From Myxocyprinus asiaticus (Eukaryota; Chordata; Actinopteri; Cypriniformes; Catostomidae), in NCBI RefSeq assembly GCF_019703515.2, contig NC_059379.1, positions 21,323,380 through 21,387,379 of the forward strand: 64,000 nt of DNA, read 5' to 3'. The notes beneath the pieces are model-generated. The model saw only the letters and a list, made by a program, of their open reading frames with translations. It was not told the origin of the DNA and did not search any database. Shown here one piece after another: positions 44,406 through 55,966 of the stretch. Position 1 is the first letter of the stretch, and every line of letters starts with the position of its first letter. A program made the translations under genes and the position numbers.

Positions 44406-45898
44406 CAGTTGGTTTCAAAAGTCTAGTTCAAAAGTTCTCATTGAGAATCTGGGATTCAAAATGCATTTTAAACATAGAAATAAAGTTTTAGGATTCTGTA
44501 AAATAAATAACTATTTTAAATTCTGCTGCAGAAATGTTCACAAGCCTCTTACACAAGTCAGTTATTGCAAATCTTTTGTCACAAGGCCAAGTTAAGTCTC
44601 ACATTTTTTCATGAGTCCAAGTCAAGTCTTTCAAAGCCAAGTCCAAGTCAACTCTCAAGTCTTAATCTTTTGTCACAAGTACAAGTCAAATCTAAAGTTT
44701 TTCAAGACCAAGTCTAGTCTTTGTCTTTTGTCATGAGTCCAAGTTAAATCTCAAGTCTTTCAAGACCAAGTTTAAGTCAAGGCTTAGTGTTTTGTCAAGA
44801 GTCCAATTCAAGTCTCAAATCTTAGTCTTTTGTCACGAATCCAAGTCAAGTCCTAAGACTTTCAAGGCCAAGTCTAAGTCAATTCTCAAGTCTCTGTCTT
44901 TTGTCATGAGTCCAAGTCAAGTCTGAAGTCTTTGTCTTTTGTCACAAGTCCAAGTTAAATCTCAAGACTATCAAGACCAAGTTTAAGCCAAAGCTTAGTC
45001 TTTTGTCTCAAGTTCAAGTCAAGTCTCAAGTCTTTCAAGGCCAAGTCTAAACCAAGTCTTTGTCTTTTGTAAAGAGTCCAAGTCAGGTCTCAAGTCTTAG
45101 ACTTTGTCAAGAGTCTAAATCAAGTCTTAAGTATTTCAAGGCCAAGTGTATGTTATGTCTCAAGTCTTTGTCTTTTGTCACAAGTCCAAGTCAAATCTCA
45201 AGTCTTAGTCTTTTGTCACAAGTCCAAGTCTCAAGTCTTTCAAGGCCAAGTCTAATTCAATTCTCAAGTCTTAGTCTTTTGTCACAAGGCCAAGTCAAGT
45301 CTCAATTCTTAGTCTTTTGTCACAAATCTAAGTCAAGTCTCAAGTATTTCAAGGCCAAGGCTATGTCATGTCTCAAGTCTTAGTCTTTTGTCACAAGTCC
45401 AAGTCAAGTCTCAAGTCGTTCAAGGCCAAGTCTAAGTCAAATCTCAAGTCACAAGTCCAAATCAAGTCTCAAGTCTGAGTTAAGTCTCAAGTCTTAGTCT
45501 TTTGTCATGAGTCCAAGTTAAATTTCAAATCTCTTTTGGTAACATTTTATTCTGAAGGTTAGTTTTTCAAACCCTGTTGCAGGGCTTGCTTATTTTAAAT
45601 GTACAGTATATATTTTCAAAAAAGTATTATTTATATGGATCTCCTAGAAAAAGTTATCAGATGACGCACATTTTCACAGGAAAGCTTGAGAGCACGGTCA
45701 TTAAAGCAAAAGGCAGACATACCAAATGCTAAGATATTCTGAAGTTCATGTTGATTTTTCCCTTCAACTTTTCACTTAAAATGTTATGCTGATCATTTAA
45801 TTTGTTGTAAAAAAAAAAAAAAAATAAAAAAAAAAATTAAATGAGGAAAATCTAAAATAGAAGCCTTTTCACATGTGGACTCCGACTTTTAAATGCTA
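44406..45898. mobile_element. Tc1-type MITE containing a large tandem array
   Basis: The left end (cagttggtttcaaaagtcta after TA, then gagaatctgggattcaaaa) and the right part (agcaaaaggcagacatacca, tgtggactccgactttta) correspond in order to the array-free relative at 55598-55966. Between them lies about 960 bp of AAGTC-rich tandem repeat. Whether the array expanded inside the MITE or was inserted is inferred only. Confidence 0.55.
44575..45535. repeat. AAGTC-rich minisatellite-like array
   Basis: Imperfect units of roughly 60-90 bases built from phrases such as ttttgtcacaagtccaagtc, aagtctcaagtctttcaagg and ccaagtctaagtcaa repeat more than ten times with indels. Any open frame (for example 45060-45383) simply reads the array. 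Confidence 0.93.
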
Positions 45899-46462
45899 AT
45901 ATGATTCAGGACCACACAGGCGTGGGAGGAGGGGTCCCGGCTCCGGCACCGGGCCAAAAAAATCACCTTTCTCCCACAGGCGCCGTCATCCTGGAGAGCG
46001 CCGCCACCTTCTTGGCTTTCAAGGCTGCACAACATCCGGGAGAGGCCCCCCCCCCCACCCACCCGGCACAGTTACCCACCCTCTAGCTCCTTTAGTCTCA
46101 GAGGTGCATGCGAGCTCCCTCTGTCCTCCTTATGCCACAGCGGCCGACATTTATAGCTCATTACGAAGGTGACTGAGATGAGGAGGTGATGGGTGGAGGT
46201 GACAGGTAGGGTGGAGTAGGTGAGGAGAGCTAGGTGTGGCCTGAGGATATGGGGCATGATGCATGAGGAGAGCAGTGTGTGGCTGCTTCAGGGGGTGGGT
46301 CACTTTGCATCCCACTGGGGGTGCTTTTTGAATGGGATTTTTACCGATACAAGCAATGAGGCTGAATGGGGCCAAATTAAGCATCTGGGCCATCCATGCC
46401 ATGGAATATGCAGGCTAGTCTTTTTAATAGTTTTTTATTTAATTTTATTTTTTTTTATTAAA
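45899..46462. other. Unclassified GC-rich block
   Basis: Unusually GC-rich for the window (45915-46110), with a poly-C run at 46047-46057. An acceptor-like tttctcccacag at about 45968 is followed by 35 open codons and a stop (AVILESAATFLAFKAAQ). I do not call an exon because no donor, partner exon or family supports it. Confidence 0.35.
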
Positions 46463-46620
46463 GGGATATAGTTTGCCCAATTAATTACAATTCTGTCACC
46501 ATGTACTCACCCTCAACATTTTTCCAAACCTGTAAGACTTTCTTTCTTCCATGGAATAGCAAAAGAGATGTTAGGCAGAATGTTAGCCTCGGTCACCTTT
46601 CACTTTCAGCCTTAACATTC
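46463..46620. repeat. TTAA-type MITE fragment
   Basis: ttaaagggatatagtttgcc ... tgtcaccatgtactcaccct ... agaatgttagcctcggtcac is the left half of the foldback found complete at 57711-57962. Confidence 0.7.
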
Positions 46621-47771
46621 CTCTAAATTTTTAAGCCACACATATAAGTATTTTATAAGCACATATATTTTTCTAACAATACTAGAACTACTATTTATTT
46701 ATTTATTATACTACTATAGCCCACTGCTGTTATTCTGTTTTTAATATACTGTATATTTTCTAACTAATATTAAAACTGTAATCCTTCTATGTCAAATACC
46801 TCGGTTTAATCAATCTACATAAGATTTTTCAAATAAAAATACAAACAGAGGAATTTTTTTCAGAGAGATTTTTTTTGCCCTCGCATTTTGCATTTTGGTG
46901 GCATTTATGTCACTTTTAGAGGCATTTTTGCTGTAGGTGGCCATTCATTTCTGACCGTGGTCTGCAATGTAGTTATCTCTTTTTGTACAACTGTGGGTGC
47001 TGTACCGGTTCTGCTTTGCAAGTATTTTCAGAACTGCTTAACAGGAATCATAATTTGAGTTGCTGTGGTGTCTTCTTTCTGAAGCTTGTCCTGCTAAATT
47101 CTTCAGAGCCATCACTGTTTGTGGAGGCTTGCTTTTTCTCTTTATACTGTAAATGTGGCCTTGTTTATTTCACTGGTTTTATTTGCCTGGTGTTTATGCT
47201 CTTGGCCAGCAGCTGGTGTGTGTTATTTGTGCTGTGCTGATGTTTGGACTGATGCCACATGTGTACCCTCACACACTGTGACTGCACACATTGCACAGCA
47301 ACAATAGGGCTTTTTGTTCTGTATTTGATGAGAACTTAAAGGACTCGAATGCTGCTGCTGCTGGCTATAAATACATCAGTTTTCAATCAAAATGACAGGT
47401 AAATTGTGCGGCAAAAGCATTGAGGATGATTGAAATTCCACAGATATCTTTTGCCCTGTTATCTTACACATCTTGACCTAAGGTATGACTCTCTTTATAG
47501 TATGTGATGTTTATTCAAGTGAGAGTTTTAAAATGAATGCAGAGTTTTAATTATAGACAACATACAGTACATTTGGGTGAGTTCCCTTAAACCAGTGGTT
47601 ATCAAATTATGGTGGTAAGCAACACTGAATGTATAGTACTCATAAATTGATGGACATTTTATTCAATTTGGTATTTTTATTTTCAAATTTTTTTTTTATT
47701 TCTAATTTCTTATCTGCGAGGACTGAGGAGCTCTCAAATCAAATATGGCGTCATAGATGTAAATGACATTT
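46621..47771. other. Unclassified stretch
   Basis: No gene is supported. An 85-codon cysteine/leucine-rich frame (46983-47240) has no family match I know. Confidence 0.45.
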
Positions 47772-47779
47772 GTTCACAA

Positions 47780-48453
47780 TAGAAGTCTACACGGGACTGG
47801 TTTTTCCATCCCGCTCCTGCAAGTTTCTATCCTGCACCTGAATGCTCCCGCTGAATTTTACTCCATGTTCACCCACTCTCTGCCCTCAGTGATTTTCTTT
47901 CCGATCGCTCCCATTCCCGCAACCCTGCATTTGTTTTCCCACATAGGGAAAAAGCCATACAAACAAACAACAAGTGTATACAAATAACGTTTTATTTTTT
48001 AAGTTATTGTTATTATCAGATAACGCATGACATGATGCCCATCTGACTTGCCTGAGGTTGGTTTCTTAACACTTAAACTGACCATTTTCCAGTCCAAGTT
48101 TCACATCCTTTGATGACACAGTATGTCCATGCTTTGCTCTGCCTTTCTTGTAAAGCTACGTTGACTATAGTCTGCTCTAAATAATGGATAATTTGATGCA
48201 CATGTTGTGTGCACATTTTTACGTAGGATTTTGTGTTTATTGTTATCAAAACTAAATTAATTGTAAAATAAAATAATAATTATTGTTTTGTTTTTTGCAA
48301 TTATAAATTAATAATATAAAAATAGATATCCACATCAGATTTTTCAGGCTCTTCTCTGACTGCCCGCTACCGCCTTCAACTCTGAAATTTAATCCCACGC
48401 CGCAAGAAATCTGATGGGGTCCTGCGGGAGTTTCGTGGGAATGCAGACCTCTA
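47780..48453. mobile_element. Small hAT element A
   Basis: Ends tagaagtctacacgggac and, reverse-complemented, tagaggtctgcattcccac. A perfect 8-bp duplication GTTCACAA (47772-47779, 48454-48461). Subterminal cccgc / gcggg motifs occur at both sides. No transposase. Confidence 0.93.
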
Positions 48454-48525
48454 GTTCACAAGACACATCAGAACCAATGGCATTTGGTGTCAATGGCATT
48501 ACCGCACCATTTTAGTAGTTCAAAC

Positions 48526-49097
48526 TAGCTCTTCTTGGGTCCTAAGATGTGTACCCAACCAGAATCATCCTGAATCACTTCTATCCCAAACCCGACGTGC
48601 ATAAGTTAATTTAAAAAAAAAAGAAAAGAAAAACCTGACCCAAGACAGACCCGATAAAATTAAACCCGACTGCAATTTTTTTCAAACCTGACTGGACCCA
48701 AATGTAAAATGGCAGTGTCGTCTACACAGCCTGCGCACACCAGTATTCAGGAGGGTTTGGTAATTTACACATAGAAGCGTGGATTGTCCGAGAACAGAGA
48801 AAAAGTGAGAAAATAACTTTGTTATAGAATTATTTAATGTGTATTTGTTTTAAATAATAAAATATTGTTAAACGCCCCAAACCATTAATGGAATGTTGGC
48901 ATATTTTAAAAGAATTCGGGTCTTCTCGGGTCCATTCGGGAAAAGCACATTTATTTAAAAGTACCCAAGACCTGAGGCTACTAATATCAGTCCCAACCCG
49001 TGTCCGAGGCACTCATCAAAGTTTTGGACCTGAACCTGCGTGGGTCTCCTGTTGGACCTTGGGTTTTCGGATCCAAGGGTAGCTGTGAAGATCTCTA
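48526..49097. mobile_element. Small hAT element B
   Basis: Ends tagctcttcttgggtcc and, reverse-complemented, tagagatcttcacagctacc. A perfect 8-bp duplication GTTCAAAC (48518-48525, 49098-49105). Internal cccgac / gggtc motifs (acccgac, cgggtcc) are scattered on both halves. No transposase; only 64 bases separate its target site from element A's. Confidence 0.9.
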
Positions 49098-49119
49098 GTT
49101 CAAACAACTTGTGCATTCC

Positions 49120-49487
49120 ATTTCAGAGCTTTGGCAGAGGGGAAGATAAGTAATAATAATGAAATTTCAGTAAATAATGCCATTTTCCTCACACAAAGCT
49201 ATCATATTGCTTCAGAAGACCTCAGAAGAATATTGCATCTGAGTCATATGGATTTCTATTATGATACTTTAATGGTGCTTTTTCTTTTTTTTTTTTTTTT
49301 TTGGCTCCTGACAAACCCAGTCCCAATTAACTTCCATTTTATGGAAAAAGCAGTTAGGATATTCTTTAAAAAAAATAATAATAATTACATTACAAGTTTG
49401 GAACAACATTATGGTGAGTAAATTATTAATTATTAATTTTTTTTTTGTTTTTTTTTTTTTTTTTTTTTGGTGAACTATCCCTTTAAA
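49120..49487. repeat. Diverged TTAA-type MITE fragment
   Basis: The right end ggtgaactatccctttaa and internal agtcatatggatttctatt / atggtgagtaaatt phrases belong to the TTAA foldback family. The left end is lost. T-rich runs at 49281-49302 and 49438-49468. Confidence 0.6.
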
Positions 49488-51745
49488 CAATGATGAAGTC
49501 ATTGAGGCCTGCTGTGATGTCTGCTCTTTCCTCTGCTCTTATGGATGTGGCCAGGTTTTGAGTAACTGGAAAAGGAAAAATTAGAGTGTGAAAGAGTGGG
49601 AGTGATGGAGGAAAAGAGGAAAGACAGGAATGTCTGTGGGTTGAGATTATCCAGACCTTTGACTGTGTTGGCAGTGAGTGTGCGGTTCTGTGCAGGAACA
49701 AGCACAGATTGAAGGGCCTTTGGCCAAAATATCACACCTCTCAGTCTGTTTTATCCCCCAGCATAACCTACCAGGTGCCACTGAGCCACAGGGTTGTCTC
49801 AGCCTCTGCCAATAAACACATCAACAAACACACACAAGTCAGAATTGCCTTTGTTTCAACTTGATTTTGCTTCTCCTCCATTCATAAAAATACTATACTT
49901 GTTTACCTGATTGACTGCCAAACCTCACCTGCTGTGTGTGTTTGGCGTCTTCACATAGAGACCAGAGATGTACAGGCAAGTCGTTCTAGTTTGTTCAGAG
50001 GAAAGGAGATAAAATCACTCAAGCGCAGTTTTCGGCCCTTGTTGACATATATTGACGTATTGATGAAATATTGAAGGGCATGTCCTTTTTTTTTTATTAA
50101 TAGCCAAAAGGCTTTAGACGTCACAGCCATGAACCATGATTTGCTACTTGCTGGTCGGTTGCAGGGGGAGGGACATTTTTATTCAAGAGAGCATTTGATT
50201 GGAAAAAATCTGTGTAGTGCAAGATGAGTCATCAATATTTTTGGTCAATTTTCTCGGAAATGAAAGACATTTAAATTGCGTAAAAGTTAATTTAGTCAAC
50301 TTTTAGGCATACACTAGCAAATACTGTAGGTAGCCACAAAGTGAATACACATGGACTAATAGCCACAAAACTCCAATTTTGAATTCATGGGCTCTTAAAT
50401 TGGGTTCTTGTCCAAACTCGGTGGTGACCTTTGCCCCCACCTGTCTCTCTGTCCACACTGGCTCTGTTTATTTGTTTGTTCTTTCCATTCTTTCTCCCTC
50501 CCTCCGTTTCCTCTGTGTCTCTTTTTTGTTTCTCCTCTTTGCAGTGTTTAATAGCATGCTAATTACATCATAAGTAGGCCATTTGATGAACAGCTTTGTG
50601 TTTGGTCCTTTTGACATCACATTTAATCAGAGGAAGGGCAGTGCACCATCTGTCATGATCTAAGAGGAAGTTTGTAGTCTCTTCTCTGAAGCTGAACACT
50701 TTACCCTTACCTTGAGACTAACAGCAGTTAGATAGCTTGAAAAGTTGCTAGACGTGAGCAATTCCTATTGGTATAGTGTAATGAAATATAAATGCTCAAG
50801 CATGCGTCTTAAAAAGTAAATCAGATTTTTTTATTTATTTTTTATGCCTGACTGACTGGCCTTGTGAAAGATTAATATAGCATGATTTAGCTATGCACAA
50901 AGCTGGCAAGCAGATAAACCCTGAGAGACCTCAACTCTGCAAATCTTCCTTTTATCCACCTTTGGAGAACATCAAAGTTTTGTTCTTTTGAATGATCTAC
51001 CTCAGAAACCTAGCAAGATCGAGAGGGGAAAAAACATCTAATTTGTTTTTTAAATGCAGTCACATTCTTGGCAGTGTCTTAATGTGTCTTTGCCAAGGCA
51101 TGGTGGAATGAGGGACAAAGCCTTGCGCTCTTTGAAGGGGAGTGTTTGTGTGTGTTGGGGGAGGTGGGTTGGCCAGTTTGCCCTTCCTTTTCCCTTTTTG
51201 TTTCCACCTAAACATTTGTCTGTGCCCAAGGGAAGTGACTTTGTAGAGCCTCCAATGTTAGAGCTGTATATATGCAACCTTTCCCTGGGAACACTGACCT
51301 TAGGATAACTGTAGTCTATCTGAAAGTCTCAGACTAGCATTTGATCAGATCCACCTCATACATTTTCTTTATCCCTCAGACATGCTGAGCAGACTCAAGC
51401 ATAATTTTCCCTCACAGATATGATGAGGATTATTCAAGCACTATGAATGTCTGGCATGATTAACGTTTTAAAAGCAAAGTATTGGAAAGAAGAAGTCATC
51501 GTTTTGCCAAGAGAATCTCCCGCCCTGTACAGTATGGAGTTGGTTTATAAGGAGAGATCTGATAAGCAATAATCAGCAGGACGTACCCTACAGGTTCTGG
51601 GGAGCAGAAGCAAGGATTCAGGGTTTGGCATGTACATTTAGGCAGTTAGCCCTTGATGTTAGATGCTGTAGCTACACAATTATAATTGGAAAAAGCCTGT
51701 TTCTTTTTGAAAGGAAGTAGAAGACTGATATATTGGCATATGTAG
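49488..51745. other. Unclassified stretch
   Basis: No gene is recognised. 49960-50260 has mixed composition possibly from an old transposon; 50470-50540 is pyrimidine-rich. Open frames are short and unsupported. Confidence 0.45.
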
Positions 51746-51817
51746 ATTATTGGTGTCGGCCAATAACCTGAATACTTTATGCTGTATATATTCAGGTTAT
51801 TGGCCGACACCGATAAT
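51746..51817. repeat. 29-bp near-perfect inverted repeat
   Basis: Arms 51746-51774 and 51789-51817 (ggtgtcggccaataacctg and its complement) pair along 29 bases with one T/G pair, around a 14-base loop. The cggccaat/attggccg phrase recalls the core of a fish hAT foldback; an RNA hairpin is also possible. Confidence 0.9.
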
Positions 51818-51866
51818 TTACACTTCCCAAACACTGGCATTTGCATTTACACATATACAGTGTACA

Positions 51867-51872
<6 letters not shown>

Positions 51873-51939
<67 letters not shown>
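51873..51939. repeat. (AT)n microsatellite
   Basis: An uninterrupted AT dinucleotide run of about 66 bases. Confidence 0.97.
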
Positions 51940-51946
<7 letters not shown>

Positions 51947-52094
51947 TATACCTGAATGTCAGGGAGTTACATTATACAGTAGCTGTAAAGTCTGTTCACA
52001 GAGCTTTAAAGAATGAAAAATTAATATATTTTTTTATCAATACTATAAATATAAATACTTTTCTGACACTTAAAAATAAAAAGGAAATCATTTT

Positions 52095-52196
52095 TTTTTG
52101 GTGGGGCCAGTGAAAATGTTGGCTGGGCAAGTGAAAATCTGAACTACTTGCCCAACCAGGCCAGCAGAAAACATTCCTTATTGTTCAGCCCTGGCC
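52095..52196. repeat. Transposon-end fragment (ggccagtgaaaatgttgg)
   Basis: ggccagtgaaaatgttggct and agtgaaaatctgaac are partially repeated, followed by ttgcccaaccaggccagcag and cagccctgg. I recall this as the end of a fish DNA transposon; the partner end is not seen. Confidence 0.35.
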
Positions 52197-54211
52197 CAGG
52201 TCTACAAAGAGGCAGGTATTACAATCTTTTTGTAGCTAAAGCTTCACCTCCATGTAAAAGGAGGTGGCAAGGATATGCGTGAATATTGTGTTAGATCCTT
52301 TAGATCTGTAATCACCCATTACTGTGTGCTAATTCTCGAGAGCAAAGTTGAATATCAACTATCCAGGATGACGAGATGATCACACCTGCAATGGACGAGT
52401 TTCCAGTTTCCCTGCTGCTGATAACATTAACCTTCACTCTCCAGCAGATCTAGATTTCTACACAGCATATCTCTCTATACATAGCAGCATTTTTCATTCC
52501 CTTTGCCATTAAAAATGCTCTTTTTTTTTTTTCAAGCAAAATTCAAGCAGTGTGTAGGCCAGTTATATAAGGGACTCTAGCTCTGGAACGGTGCAAGGCG
52601 GTTCATGCGTTGGCTTGATCCTGAAAAATTAATTAAAGGATGGTGCATTCTGACTGGCGTATTGGCATTGCACCCTGTCGCCTTCCAGCAGCAGTTACTG
52701 AGATCAGATCAGCATGCCTTATCTACTGGATCATCAGTGCTCTGTCATTAGCTGTTCATAAGTACTCCAGCTAACCTGTCAATTTTCCCAAGATAAGGAT
52801 AGTTATCCCTCATGGATTAGTTATTATACCTGTGTTAATGCCTTGTGTTAATCCACTGTACATTAAGGAAACTACAAAGGAATGGGTCAGGATGGTCATA
52901 TAACCAGCTAGTCTTACTGAGGACAGCTAGTCTATCTAAATTTGATTATCCTTTTTTTTTCTTTTTTTTTTTTGCGACGTTGATTTAATTAGGGTGCTGA
53001 CAGTGTGCCTGTAGCTGTTCAACATATATCACAGAAATACCCTCTCTGAAAACATTGCTACAGCCATACACATTCAGATGCACGTCTTCGGCAGTTGCGT
53101 TGCATCTCACACTTTTTTGAGAGTCCTGCCATGAGTGTTTTTAAGGCGGCATTTCAAGTAATAGTCAAACAAAAATGGTTGAACTTTTTAAAATGCGTCT
53201 CAGGAGTCCTGTGTTCTATTCCATTACGTTGCAAATTATTCTTTGTTATTCTGCTTTCAAACCAGCATTTTAAAGCATGTTATCAAGGGCAAGAAGAAAG
53301 CAGGAAAACAGAGAGAGATAAGAGTCCTGAGTCTTTCTTCTTCCCAATTAAAATGTTTTTAGTGTAGTATCTGAGACCAGTGGCAAAGTTACGGCAAGAA
53401 AAATGAGGCTGAAAACCTTAGCTGCATCTGCTGCAGTTTTTATAACCAATGTATGCATTGTGTCAACATATTTGTCAAGCACTGTGCCCCTTTCACACAC
53501 GGAACATACACACTCCAGCACACAAATAGGCTTATGTACACAGGTGCAGTGACAAAGATACCGGCAATGCTCCACTTAAAATTAATGTAGCCTATGTGCA
53601 TTTTTGGCTCCTGTTGCACTTTTTTATTGCTCTCGTACTCTCACACACCCACACACACCCTCATCACTAACAAATGCCAACTCTCTTTTCTCTTTGTTTA
53701 TGGTCCTGTAATGATTTAAGCACTGCCACTCAGTTTTAACCTCATCAGCTTCCTCTCTTGCCTTCCTCTCTTTCTCTTTTTCTTTCCCTAGAAGCTTTTT
53801 CTGTCCCGGTCTCCCTCCGCCTCCTGTTCTTGCTCAGTTGCATGTTTAACAGGAACCCTGGCTTGTAAAACTACTTTTATAGATCCTGTATGTTTGATTG
53901 TATAGTATTTTATGATTTTGACCTTGACCAAACAGGAGGGAGGGGTGGACCTCCTATAGTATACGGGGCTGTACGGAGGTGATATAGTCCACATGTACAT
54001 TCAGCCTTGTGATGAAAATAGGTGGTAGGGCTTAAGGGGTCACCACCAATTATGAGGCCGCATCACTATTAAAAGTACCATATGAATAGGGCTTTTTTTT
54101 TTTTTTTTTTTTTTTAAGACTTTTGATGATATTTGATATTATCACCATGCCAGTTTGTTTACTATTTACCAATGAACATATGTATTTTAGACTTAAATAT
54201 TTTAAGAAAAG
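52197..54211. other. Unclassified stretch
   Basis: No gene is supported. T-rich runs at 52511-52523 and 52949-52973. 52560-52880 is listed as a possible regulatory block. Confidence 0.45.
52560..52880. promoter_or_regulatory. Candidate conserved non-coding element
   Basis: Unique-looking sequence with clustered sites: tgtcattagctg, gtgttaatccac, GATA-like gataagg and agatcagatcagcatg. It has no open frame or repeat relative in the window. Motif-based only. Confidence 0.22.
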
Positions 54212-54216
54212 TTTAA

Positions 54217-54846
54217 GGAATGTTCTGGATTCAATACAAGTTAAGCTCAATTAACAGCATTTGTGGCATAATGTTAATTCCCCCTTCCCCCCCCAAAAAA
54301 AAAAAAAAAAAAAAAAATTACGACTTGCCCCTCATTTATAAATAAAACAAACAAACAAACAAAAATGTGAAAATCACTGCACTTACAATGGAAGTGAATG
54401 GGGCCCATCCATAAACATTAAAATGTAAAATGACCAAAAACACACTGTTTCAAATGTATTGCCACAAGACGAAAACATGATGCATGTCAGCATGATTTCA
54501 GTGTAATAAAATTGCTTACTATCCTTATATGTGTAAAGCTACATCCAATATTACAACTTTGCTTTCAGGACAATGATAACCTGCAATCCCAATTGGATAT
54601 GACTTTACACAGCTAAGGTTAGTAATCGATTTTTATCCCACTAAAATTATGTTAACACATGTAATGTTTACATCTTGTGGCTATATATTTGAAACAATGT
54701 GTAATAATTTTTTTTATGAATTAATATTTTTACCTTTTTTAACGAACAAGAGTCAAATATTTTTTTTCTTTTTTTTTTGCGGTAAACAACATTATTCCAA
54801 AAATGCTGTTGATTGAGGTTAACTTGCATTGAACCTGGACCATTTC
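54217..54846. mobile_element. Foldback MITE with TTTAA target
   Basis: Left ggaatgttctggattcaata and right, reverse-complemented, gaaatggtccaggttcaatg are inverted, continuing through caagttaagctcaa and cagcatttgtggcataatg over about 60 bases. TTTAA flanks both ends (54212-54216, 54847-54851). The interior has poly-A at 54296-54316 and no coding capacity. Confidence 0.88.
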
Positions 54847-54855
54847 TTTAAATGC

Positions 54856-55597
54856 CATGTTTGTTTTTTGTTTTTGTTTTTACAAAAGTTTTGTGATGAC
54901 GCAAACAAATTGAGTGTTTTGAACCAATTTACTTAGTTTAAACTAATTTATAAAATGGAAGTTTTCTAAGATAATCTGATTTTATCAACTCTAACTGCAT
55001 TTTGCTACTGAAGTTTAAATCAGAGAATCAGAGATGCACTTAAAACATCTCTGTCTTCAAACTTTTGAACTCCCAAACTATTCTAATAACACAGACTTTG
55101 GGAAACTTGTCCAAACAAAAAGTGCAGTAAATCCTCACAATGTGTTGCTTAATTTTTTATTGCCAGCACATTCATTCTGAATACACTGTGTAATATATCA
55201 CCCAGCCCTACTTTATAAGCAGCTTCACTTGAGGAACTCATAATCCTCTCATATCCTTTGTTAATCATTAGGGACTAATTATTGTGATTAGTTGCTGCAG
55301 TCCCAGCGAGCATCAATGTTGTTTAGTAATGACTCTTTTTAATAAACGACCACACATGCTTATCATTACACACAATAGATGTGAGCATACTTTAACACAC
55401 ATAAGCTTAATGGGCAGATGAAAAGGCTGATTAGGCCGGTAAATATGCAAACAGGCTTGATGAAAGATAACAGGCCAGCTGAGCATTAACTAATGCCCAG
55501 CAAATGTCCTCTTGGCTTTGTTGTTAAAGGGTTGCATCACACACTGGTCTCACTGCTATGCCCTTGAATTTCCAAGCACCTCTGTAGTCACAATATA
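54856..55597. other. Unclassified stretch with regulatory-like block
   Basis: No gene. See 55200-55530 for the only notable part. Confidence 0.45.
55200..55530. promoter_or_regulatory. Candidate conserved non-coding element
   Basis: Dense homeodomain and POU-like sites: aatcattagggactaattat, gtgattagttgctgcag, taaatatgcaaacagg, aaagataacagg and cattaactaatgccc. No open frame or repeat relative. This is the most enhancer-like block in the window by eye; conservation not tested. Confidence 0.3.
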
Positions 55598-55966
55598 CAG
55601 TGGCATTGAAAAGTCTGAGTCCACATTGAAAATCTGGGATTTTGAAAAAAAATAAACAGTTTTGCAAGTTTTGTAATTTTGAAAACTTTACAACAAAGAA
55701 ATGTCATAATCTGAATATGATATGAATATAATCAAATATGGCATTGACCATGTTAACTTGGACAGATTTCCTTGCTTCCAGTGAATCACACAAGATGCTT
55801 GCCTTAGTATCTGGAACATTCTCAGATCTTGTCAGGATAACATGGATCAGCATGTTGTCATTAATGCAAAAGATGGACATACCAAGTACAAATACATTTT
55901 CAGTTCAATTTAAGTATATCAAATTATAAAAATGCAAAATAGAGGCATGTTTACAAGTGGACTCTT
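55598..55966. mobile_element. Tc1-type MITE, right end truncated
   Basis: Begins cagtggcattgaaaagtctg after TA. Its right side ends in caagtggactctttta, the start of the expected inverted complement, and then stops short. Internal order matches the non-array parts of 44406-45898. Confidence 0.55.

Noticed and set aside
45060..45383. 107-codon repeat protein
   Set aside because: It only reads the AAGTC tandem array.
45901..46086. Exon in the GC-rich block at 45.9-46.1 kb
   Set aside because: There is an acceptor-like site, but the frame stops after 35 codons, passes through poly-C and has no partner exon or family.
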